Source: Meghimatium bilineatum (lineage: Eukaryota > Mollusca > Gastropoda > Stylommatophora > Philomycidae). From it: a DNA stretch of 64,000 nt. Below the pieces are notes generated by a model, which saw only the letters and a program-made list of their open reading frames with translations, ran no database searches and was not told the DNA's origin. Position 1 is the stretch's first letter. Each line of letters starts with the position of its first letter. The DNA is taken from NCBI GenBank assembly GCA_034231615.1, contig CM067322.1:60321245-60385244 (forward strand). The letters run 5' to 3'. Position numbers and translations under genes: made by a program. Positions 11,501-23,500 of the stretch are shown here, one piece after another.

Positions 11501-14500
11501 AGGCACTTCTGATGTGTCTCTCAACCGACCCATCTGTATATACAATCATATCACCTTCCTTGGAATTTTCACAGATTAGAGTGAGTACCTCCAACTCCAC
11601 CACTGTCTGACACCATTCCCTGCATTCTCTATTGAGTGTTATTATTACTTTGTAGAATGTAGGAAATCTAAGGGCGCACAACTCCATTCAGCACCAGGTA
11701 GCACATCTTCCAATCTGCACACCCTCATATTTCATGCTCATTGGTAATACATTATAATTTATAGGTACTTGGGCAAAATTTTCATAGTATGCTGCACCAT
11801 TTAAAAAAAACACTATAGTTGTCATTGAAAATTGCAATTCAGTGATACCTCAACCACAGAGTGTATGTCCATCCTGAAAAAAAGTTAAGAATTTTTGTTC
11901 GAATTAATTTGGCATAAACATAATTTCTGAATTATGTTATATTACCCTATTCCTAGTTATTTTTAATAATACAACACACAAACTATACATTTTTGTGAAG
12001 ACAAGACACATTGCTGGAATTTTCAGATCAACACAAAACTAATTGATATTCAAAATAGTGGCTAATTAGCATAATTATAATGAAAATAAATTATATATCT
12101 ATAACTAGTAAACATAATAAAATACCACAGAAACTAACTAAAAACTATATATTTTTGTATTCATAAAGACAAGATGCATCTGTCGATCACATTGCTGTGA
12201 TTCTCAGATGCATGTACGGTGTACAACTAATAAATATTCAAAATGGTGACTAATTTGCATAATTAAAATAAGTCTATATGTCTTATGTTTTAAAAAATTT
12301 TAACTGCTATTTTCAGCTATGTCTCACACTCTTATAAGTTACATATATAAAAAGAAAAATTATTGAAGAAATTAATAAATATAGTTACAAACATACAACA
12401 AAGTACGCACTAAATGTGAACCTTGGTCACAAGAAATGCAGTCAAAGCAAAATTTTCCGTGCACTTGAATCCTGGATGTCCAAGTACCTAATAATTATTC
12501 GTGGATCATGGCATAGTTTGCATTAGCACTCTTATTATTACACTACTCATTGAGGACATAGATACGACTGTACTTTTAAAAAAAAGGGGGTGTGAGATAA
12601 TTGCTGTTGAAAAAAATATTTTGTTTCCTTTTAATGCATATTTCAAAGGGTAGGGGGCATAGGCAGGATATAAATATTTTTAATATGCTCCTAAACTAAA
12701 TATTAACATGCATGCCTGACACATGATGTCGTCCTTGTGTTGAAGTGCCTGTAGGGGTGGGGCAAAGAATTGTTAAACTGTTACATGCAATGCATAAGAG
12801 GTGACTAAGGAGGTTTTGGGGGGAGTTGGTTATCATCTCATATCAGTTAAAATCCCATATGGTCAAGTGACTCTGAAGCCATGTTAAAGTTGGATGTATC
12901 TGGTCAAAAAGCATGCATATCCCAGCCAAGTTGTAAACCATGACAACACATTCTGTTCTTCGGATCACATCCTGCTAATCTACAGGTGTTTAAGAACAAA
13001 CATATAAGTCTAAGATTATGATGTAATAAAATGTTGCCTAATTGTATTTTCCTCTCTGAAGAGGCCTCCCTTGAAACCAGCAACACAATGTGCTTAACAC
13101 TCCCCGGCAGAAACGACACAAACTTTTGTGTTGGTGATCAGAGAGTGAACACAGAAGAAGCTGCTAAACTTCTGCTAGATAATATCATCAACCCATAACC
13201 CTTCATGGTCATAGGGGTGTCACTCTGGCAACATCAACACAAAAATTTCACCATGCCTCTCTGTTATTCTTTGTTTGATTGTGGAGAATCTTAATCCTGT
13301 CCAGTCTTTCATATTGTCAATCCATACTTTCCTCTGAAATCATGCCTCCTTATATGGATGATTTAAGAAAATTATGAATTATATTTTGATGGTGAATATT
13401 CTAAGTAAAAATTACATTAAAAATGTAGTTAGTAATTTTAGTATTCAAATTGGTGCATTTGTTAAAATAATTATAAAAAGATCACATTCAGGATCAATCA
13501 TGGTACACTTATAGGGACTGAAAAGGGGAATGCCCTACACAGTATATAAAGTATATTTGATATATATTGTTCTGCTGCAAGTGTATTTAAACCTACGTTA
13601 ATACCGTAATCAACTATGGTAGGCAATAATATTTGTATTGTGTGTGCAATAAATTTAACAACTAGTTGTATTTGTGTGGTAACTTCTCAGGAACCTAAGG
13701 GAATAAAGTTTTACAGGCTAGGTTACCAGGGTTAAAATGTTATGAAATGCAGTATTTGGCCTGTAGCTGGTTTTACAAAATTGACTGACAGTGTTGGCAA
13801 TTTATCTGAACAAGTAAACACAGAAACCATTTATCTTAGAAAATATTTCTCTGTTTATAATTTTGAAACTTTAAACACATTTTTCCACAGATGCAAATCC
13901 AGATAGCAGCATTTTGCAAAGATTTCAATGAAAAAACTGCAAATATAAAACCAGGTATCATGATACGAACTGAGATTTCTGTAAATGTAAGTTGAAGTAA
14001 TATAAACAGTTATCATGGTTTGTTTGTTTTGATCCCAGGAATTTTGAGTAATGAAACTCTTGCTTCCTATGTGCAATTGGGCTTTCTTTTATACCCAGAA
14101 GGCATCAACTCCCAACGAAGTACATTGTTTCAAGAAGCTTTTGACTCCCGACTCCTACGGTTATCATAAATATTATATTGAAATTTAACAGTATTTATTG
14201 ATAACTTCATTCAGGATCATAGATACAATTTAAAGGGGTTGTCATACCTGCACAAGAAATGGTAGTCGCTTATAATTTGTAGGATTCTTTTTGGGGAGGG
14301 GGAAGACCCTTAGGAGGAGGAGGATTGCCCTGTTTTGCTTGTTTGCTCGTAAGGCCATTTCCCAGGAGGGAGGGGGTAGGAAATGAACCTTAAAATCCCT
14401 CCTCCCCCATCTATGAGCTTGACTTCATAATTCTTTATGAAATGCTATCATTCGGTTAATTTTTTTTTTATGCGTTTCATTCTCAAGCCTGCAGCTGGAG

Positions 14501-17500
14501 ATGTGTTGTCTCAATTTTATTTTGCGCCAGTAGACAGATTCCGGTCAAAGATGGCGAAGAGAACGTATATGTTCTCATATGGTCATAATCGGATGTTCCT
14601 CCTGAAAGCAATGGCAAACTACAGGAGAATGGTGCCAAGAATTTCCTTATGGATGTGTTGAAATTTTCATTTGGAAGAAAAATCAATGTTGGGAAAGACT
14701 GGCTTTTAAACACCATATTATCAATATTAAGATGCAGTGGTGCCTTGAAAGTGAAAACCTAGTATCATATCAAGCAGTCTTCACACTGCTACAGTACTGA
14801 AGATCAGGCAACCTACCTCTCCCAAGAGATTGAGGATGCCTTTCAAGATAAGAAACTGGTACTAGCAGCATGGATAGACCTCAGGGAAGCATTTGGCAAG
14901 GTTTGGAAAGTAGGACTTAAATAAATTGCGAAATTGCAGGGTTAACTCAAGAATGTACAAATGGGTAAAATCATATATGCATAATAGAAGAGCCAGGGTA
15001 CATTTGGATGGTCACAAGAGCAAAAAAGTCCTACTGCATCATGAAGTCCCCCAGGGATGATTCCTGTCACCCATACTTTTGTTGGTTTACATCAGTGGCC
15101 TAGTTGCCAAACTACCACATGGGATCAAAGTGGCAATGTATGCTAATGATCTAGTGCACGGAAGAACATGCAATAGTGGCCACTAAACAAATACAAAGAG
15201 CTATTGATGCCTTAACCCTATGGACAAATAGATGGTGCACCAGCATTAACACAGATAAGTGCAGCACTACACTCTTTACCCTCTCACCAAAACAAAAAGC
15301 CAGTGATATGAAGATAGATGGAGAACTTTCGAAAGATGACAGACAACTGAAAGATGATAAAAAACCTGCATACCTCAGACTTATTTTGGATGATAAGCTG
15401 ACATGGAAACAACACATAAACAAAGCAACAACAAAAGCCAGGAGGAAGTTAGCTATCCTGAGAATACTAAGTGGAACCACATGGGGAGCCAGTGGGAATA
15501 TACTCAGTAAAGTTTATCAGCAAAGCATAAGACTACACCTGGAATATGGTTCATCTGCATGGTGTCCTGCATCAAACACCACATTACAAGATCTAGATAA
15601 AGTACAAAAATCAGGTACTTAGGATAATGTTGGGAGCAATGAAATCAACACCCATAGGAGAGATGCAGAAAATGGGGAAAATGCAAACACTTTGCGAGTG
15701 CAGAGACACAAAGGTACTAATATACACAGAAAAGTTTCAGTGTATGCCAAGTCATCCAATGAAGGGAAAATTCTAAAATCTAGCAATGGGGCGACTGAAA
15801 AGAAACAGCTTTATCCACCAAGCTAAACGACTCCATAGACAACTTACAGACCTACCAGAAGTTGACAGCTCTTAAGGTCTGTACCAGAACAAACCCCTTG
15901 GAGTGAAAGGCATGAAGTACCAATATACATTCAGACCCACATGAAAGGAATACTAAGTAAGGACAAACAGTGTGCGGTGAAGGAGTCACCCCAGTTCCCT
16001 GGACTATGAATATCCACAAAACATATGAGTCCGAGTATACACAGATGGGTCAGCACAGAACGCAGCAGTGAGGAATGGAGGTGCAGGTGTATATATAGAA
16101 TATCCACACAAGTCTAGAGATGCGATCAGAACATCAACAGGGAAATTCTACAATAATTATGATGCAGAAATCCAGGCAATTAGGGTGGCAATTGAAAAAT
16201 TGTTGAACTCCAACCCTGACCCACAGCTGTGATATCCCTGACAGATGCAAGGTCAGTACTTCAAGCTCTCCAGTCTGGAAAACTAACAGATGTACCGCTA
16301 CATAAACTACTTAATGAACTATCTTAACAGTATAGGATAACTATGTAGTGGATACCCTCTCACTGTGAAATACCAGGAAATGAAAAAGCAGGCCAACAGG
16401 CTAAGGAAGGTGCTGTCAAAGATCAACCAGATGTACCAATTACCTACCATCATTAAAAAAAACAGATGATCAAGTCAATAAGAAAGCCACAAATACCACC
16501 ACAAGATTGCTATCTTTATTAACATTCTTTTGGAGAACATGTCAATATTCTGGTGTTTCTTCTTCAGCCTTCATTCTCAAACTCCCACTGGATTTTCCTT
16601 GTAGGAGGACCATGGTCCTACTAGATTCCAGTACAATGCAGTCCAGAGAATGAAAATGTGATGCATCACCATTTTATTTGCGCAGATGGCCTGACACATC
16701 CATCTTCAGCAAGATTCTGGTGTTTCAGCAGTGGTATATGTGGTACTAGTGGTTAATAAGTGAAGCATATCCTGTATAGAATATTGTTTTTGGCTGTTCA
16801 ATAATTTTTAGAACCAGAATATATGTTCAGTAGCATGGGTTCATGCAATGTAATAGACATGACTTCTACTCCCCTCAAGCTATGACAGAGTTTGTACAAG
16901 TTTGAATTGTTAAATTATCACACTAACCTTTTGATTCTGATAAGAATTTTATGTCATTTGGAAATCATTGTCTACATGTGGAATTCTAGCACACTGTTAA
17001 CTTAAAACAAAATCAAGGACGCAAATTAAGTATCGTCCACCGTGGGAATATTTGACCCACTTTCGAGGTATTCCCTATAAGAAATGTTTAATGGTTGTGA
17101 TGTCACGGTTCGCGAGGAGATTTGCTTGCTCAAGGTGAGGAATTGTGGCACATGGATTGCGCGAAAAAACAAGTTTATCCGCCAAGGAACGGTGACTAAG
17201 ATAAGTGTTCATTTTTGCCCATTTCACACTGTTTACATTTTTAATTATGCGACTACGAATTTTGCCGGATTTCCACTAGTAGAACAAATCAAATCCGCTA
17301 TCAAATCGATCTATCTCCCAAAAAACTGTCTGCCGCGCATACAATCATGTGGCAGTTGGCGGGAATCTCATGGTCTGCGTCGTTTTCATTGGTTGCCAGA
17401 TTGGTTTTCTCGCGAAACTCTGTGACGTCGCTATTTAAAACTGTAAACAGTGTGCTATTTATAGCACAACGGTGGATGATACTGAATTTTACCAAATCAA

Positions 17501-20500
17501 GAAAAGGCATAACATAGCATTACAAATTGAAAAAAATGAATCAACATATAAATAGAAAGGTGTGGACTTATCACTTATACTGATCAGCCTGACATTTTAG
17601 ACAATATGAGAGATACTATATATATTGTTATTTTTGTTGTTAACTCTCACATCAGCATTTCCTTTATATCTTCTTCAGCGTTCATTCTCAAACTCCTGTT
17701 GGATCTCTCCTGTAGCAGTACTACTAGATCTCCAGCAGGATGCAGTCCAGAGAATGGAAATGCGTTGTGTCGCCGTTTTATTTGCGCCAATGGCCCGACA
17801 CATCCGTCTTCGGCGGGATTTCCTTTATATAAAAATGAAGGAATTCTTCTGCGTTCATTCTCAAACTTCTGCAAATTAACAGAATGTAGTCATGAGAATG
17901 TAGTTTTTGTGTAATGTTTTACAGCTTTACTGCGATATCTGTGCCTTTCGGCCTGACACATCCGACTTCGGCATAACTTCTGAGAGATATAGGATAGGAG
18001 AGACAACTCTATCCCATATTTTCCTTAGTCACCTCTTATGACATACATGGAAGAGAAACAGTGTTGCTATTCTTTGCTCCCTATTCATGCCCATACAATA
18101 CACTGGCAATTAAGGAATTAATTTAACTATTCTTTCTTTGTAATATATCAACAGCCAAACCGCAGCTACAATATCAAGCTGTTAAATCCTCCAACAAATT
18201 ATTTCCTAATGCAAGCTGCAGGTTGTCGGAAAGGAGCTACCAATTCAGGTTAGAGTTCAGGGCTTTATTTCATACTTTTAACAACTTATATTAGTTAAAA
18301 TCTTGTTCAAATACAGTCATATAAGAAAACTCTGAAATCTGATGTGTCAGGCCATTGACGCAAATAAAATGGAGACACACACATTTTCCATTCTCTGGAC
18401 TACATCTTGCTGGAAATCTTGTAGGACTTTTGTTCTGCTATAAGAGAGATCCGGTGGGAGCTTGAGATCGAATGCCAACAAAAATTTAGGTAAACAATCA
18501 TTTCATATCAAATCTATTTTTACACTTTTGCCACACAAACAGTTTGTTATTTGTCAGGGTAAAGATGTTTCTAAGCTATTTATAAAGCAATTTTCTTTTT
18601 TGTTAAAAATATTCTGTTTACATATATAAATTTGGTAAAATTGCACTTGGGTTGACTTCATCTATCTCATACAAGGTTTTTCGTCATCATTTATATCTTG
18701 GGTAATTAGAGCTTCCATTTTAGAACTTAATTCCAGTATAGTAATTGTTCAGCATTGTCTTCTTCTGTGTTCAGCATCTGTGGTCATGTTATATTGTCAG
18801 GCCTGTTGTCAGAGCAAAGTCTACCGTCTTCTCCAGGCCAGAGTGGTTGCCCCATATCTTTTGCTTCAAGTCTGTATCCTCTGGCGAGGTCTGCTGTCTC
18901 TGCTCTTTGTATGTTGGGCAGTGCTGAAGTATGGGTTCCGGATCCACATGGACATTCATCTGTGTATGAGATCCTCAATCGGTAATAGTGAACCAACAGT
19001 CTGTAGTGGCCTGTTCTAAGGTGAAATGTTGTGGTCTGTTGATTGATATCTTTGGAGGTGATGTATTGCATCATGTTTGTATTCCACTTCCATTTGTTTC
19101 TTCCACTTTGCTCTGTATGTGTTCTGTTATAATTATTGTTTTTTCTTCTCTGTAAGACAGTGAGTGTCTGTGTTGCTTCATTTCACTTCCTGCTTTTGAC
19201 AGGGCATCCGCTTTCTAATTTCCCATGATTCCACAGTGTGATGGTATCCACTGAAGGGCGATAGCTGATGATTTTTTGATCTGTCTTAGCTCATGTTTGA
19301 TGTTGTGCAGAAGGTTTTCATTTCTGTTGCTCTGGATTGATTCCATTAGAGATATGCAATCTGTGAATATAGCTATCTTCTCTGGTCTTGGCAGTCCTGG
19401 TTTGGTGAAGACTTTCAGTGCTTGATAGACTGCAACTGCTTCTGCTCTAAAGTTAGAGGAATATTTCCCAGTTGGAAAAGCTTTTGATATTGTCTTCCTA
19501 TCTTTGAGTCTTATAAAAATTCCACTTCCTCCATTCCTTACTGCTCCTTCTGCCGATCCATCTGTGTAGACATGTATCCATTCCTTGGGATTGTATTTTA
19601 TTTCTATCATCCCTAGGTGTCAGTGCTTTTAGTTGAGGTGAAGTATGGTATTCCTTATGAATTATTCCAGGAATTAGTGTTATTATGGAGATGTTTTGGA
19701 GAATGTTGTCTGGCTCTTCATAATCCATTAGTGTTTCAATTTCATTTGGGAGGTTTGTGAGAATATCTTTATGTTGTTGATGGAGATGTGACAGAAGCTG
19801 GTTCTCTTCAGCCTGCATGTGATTGATCTAGAAATTTGCCATGCATCTGATGGTTTGGCATGCACTTAATTTTTTTTCCTTTGCACAAGCACTCTTTCTT
19901 CTCTTCTGTCATCCAGTGGGCGGATATTACATGTTTTTCCATTGCATAGATTGGAGTGGTTTTCATCCCTCCTGAGATAAGTTGAAGTTCTGAATTTTGT
20001 ACTTTAGATAGGCGATCAGTTTTTGATATTGATGCCCAGGCTGTCATTCCATATTCTACTACAGGTCTGACTGTACACATGTAGACTAATCGAAGACTAT
20101 TTCCATTTGCTTCCCAGCTTGTGCGTGCAAGTTTCTTCATCGAGGATAGTTTCCTGGTTGCTTTTTGCTCAATGGTTATTAGGTGTGGTTTCCAGGTGAG
20201 TCGCTTGTCTAGTTTGACCTCTAGATATGTAGGGTTCTCCACATGTGCTAATTCACTTCCATTTATTTTTAGATTTACTTTTTCTTGATGGTTTGAAAGT
20301 GAGAAGATAGTTGTCACAGTTTTGGAGAGGTTGATCTAGACTTCCCAGTCAGATGCCCATTCACTTAGGGTGTCAAGTGTGATCTGCATTCTGTTTTTTG
20401 CATTGGATAAGTTGCCTGCCACACTCTAGGCAGGAAAGTCATCTGCATGAAGGGCCTTTGAAATATGATGTGACAGTTTCTCTCCCATATCATTGATGAA

Positions 20501-23500
20501 TACTAGGAAGAGGGTAGGAGAAATCACTCCTCCTTGAGGCACTCCTTGTTGGAGAGTAACACGTTTGCTTAGTTTACCATCTACTTTTACTCTTGCAGTT
20601 TGGTAGCAGAAGAAATCTTTTGTCCAACTGAACATTCTTCCTTCAATTTTGTTTTGGAGAAGCTTGATGAGAACTCCATCTTTCCACACCTTATCGAAGT
20701 CCATAAAAGTTGACAGCACTTTTTCCTTGTTTCGAAAAGCATTTTTGATTCCCTGTGCTAGGTATATAAGCTGGTCTTCAGTGCTTCAAATTTTTCTATA
20801 GGCCGACTGTGTTTTGGTGAGCTTGTGGTTTTCCTCTAGGTATTTTATTAGTCTAGAGTTGACTATTCTCTCCAATGCTTTTCCTACGCAACTCAAGAGG
20901 CTGACTGATCATGCACATATGTCACATTCTCAGAAGTCCAACTCAAACATCTGGTCAAACATATACAGTAGGCCTATGCTCAGTAGTCTCTTGGTTCATT
21001 ATGGCTCATCTTGGCCACCTAGCATCAGTTGAAAACTCAGGGTAGCCAAATGCAAAAAGACCCAAAATTCAAGACTCAAAATCCAAAGTTAGGAACCATT
21101 TGGTTCCAACATGATCCCAAGAGAGCTTAAATTGCAAGAGAGCTATCTGACCTTTTCCCTACTATATATACACATTGTGTTCGCCTGCTTCTGGAATCTT
21201 CTTGGCTCTTTCTTTCTTCTAATTTATTTGATTCTCACAAATCATGTTATGTTTGTTACTAGTGACAGACAATTCTCGGACTCAATTTTTACATGGCTGT
21301 TCCACATTCTCAATCATGCATGTTTGGAAAGTATCCAGTTTTGACCTCTGTCAGGACCATGCGTGATCTCTATAGAATTTCTATAACTAAGCTTCCCCTC
21401 CTCAAGGATGGACATTGAATAACTTCCCTTTATTAAAACTGGTTACTGACCTTGAAGTAACTGCTGTTCCTCTGTATGTTCTAACAAATGTGACTTATTT
21501 TGTGGGCGTCAGAACTAGACAGTTGCTTCTAAGTTGACCTTTCCCATTTAATAGCTCCTACCATGAGTGAAGGTCAACATAACTGACCACTCTTATATCA
21601 TGGCCTTGAACAAAAAAGAAACATGCTGTCTTTTTTTTCAATTGTACCTGTGGCACAAGTATACTTCTGCACCAGTATAGTTATCAATCTACTCTTCTTC
21701 TTTACCCCCACCCAAATATTCCTATTACAATTTAAGTGAGGAAGAGTTGTGCAAAGCTCACTCTCTTGTTGAACCTCATTTGAAACCAGTGGCAAGATAA
21801 ATCAAGACTACTGGAAATGAAGTTCAATGCAGTGGATAACTGTAGTTTTCTATGTAACTCACCATGCTCTAAGCGGTCCACACTATGTTGCTGAAATTTG
21901 TCTTTTTGCCTAGTGTGCCGATATATTTATTGTACCTCATACAGATAAATTCCAAAAATCAGACTTTACATGTAATAGTTGATATGACCGTCATGTTTTT
22001 GGATACACACTCAATATGACATCACCAACTTTATGATCTATAAACAAAAATGCATGTTGTAAAGATTGACTAAGGAGGTTTGAGGGTGTAGTTGGCTGTC
22101 TAATTTGATAGAATGGCATTTATTCAAAAAAGCAATGTTAAGTTGGATGTGTCAGCCAGGAGGCACAGATATTGCAGTCAAGCTGTAAACCATGACACAT
22201 TTTGTTCTCCAGACTCCATATTGCTAATAAACAGGAATTTAAGAACAAATGTAATAAGAATAAAAATATACCTTCGTGTTCAGCTACCAGTTTCTAGGTC
22301 TACCACATAGATGTGGAACAGTATCTTGGTCAGCTCTAGCTGTCATTTCATGCAGAGTTATTTCAATAACTGCTGAAATACACACCCTAGGCATTGCTGT
22401 ATCATTAATTTTTAAAACCATTTGTTCATTCTCAAATTCATCCTCCTGTTAACAGGATGCACTCTGGTTAATGGAATTTGTTATGTTATGGTTTACAACT
22501 TGGCTACTATATATTTTGACACATTCAACTTCAGAATGACTTTTGAATCACTTTGATCTGTGGAATAACAGTTAATTCCACCCTCTAATCTCCCTAGGCA
22601 CCTCTTACAATATCCCGGACAGGTCACAGTGTTGCTATTATTTTCTCCCCATTTGGCCCTTCAATATATGTGCTGATCTCCTTAATTGTGCAGACAATGC
22701 AAACATGTATGCATGGTCATTTTTCTTACTAGTTCTGTTGAAGTAATTCATGAAGATTACCATGCATAATTAACTTTGTACTGTGGTTATTTATATTTTC
22801 AAACTAATTTTTTTCAGCTAAACAGGTTGCTGGAATAATTACACTAAAACATATTTATGAGATTGCAAAGATCAAGGGTCAGGATCCATCATTTGCATGC
22901 ATGACCTTGCAGCAAATTTGCAACTGCCTAATTGGAAATTGTCATTTTATTGGTATCAAGGTAATGTGTTTTTTTACAAAAAAAGAAAATATATTTCTCT
23001 TCTTTCTCCCCCCCCCCCCCCCTCCCTTGTGATGTTTGTTTCAATTACAAGAAATTATGTCATGTTATATTATGATTAAAAGGAAACTTATGTTTCCTTT
23101 TGTGCAATGTGAAAGTTTCTCCAGAACTGTATTTTATACCCAGAAGACTCAGCTTGCAGAGGAGGTATATTTTAGGAATATTGTCACTTTTCTACCTTTC
23201 CATAACATGCAGAGGTGGAGTCATGAGCTTCAGCCCCTCTTCCAAGTATCTATTCCTGTCAGAAGGGTCTGTAGAAACCCAGCCCTGGTCACTGGAATGA
23301 ATGGGGCAGCCAACTGTACATTCATTCCCCGTCATCCAAGAGGTTCTCCAGTTATGCAAGACTAACATGTTTTCCTGTTTATTGGCTCTCCCAGAGAATT
23401 GTCACATCCTGCACAGAGTTGCTTTTCACCACTCCCCATGTGCTTCCTGTTCATATCCAGGGCACCACATACACATTTGCATCTAGGACCATGGTTAAGA

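Noticed and set aside
17084-17425. 113-codon + frame
   Set aside because: No similarity recognised. It coincides with a GC-richer promoter-like island where stop codons are rarer, so openness is weak evidence.
17823-18070. Possible host exon with the frame ending FCKLTECSHENVVF
   Set aside because: The sequence is retroposon B and its flank, fully explained by the insertion with target duplication.
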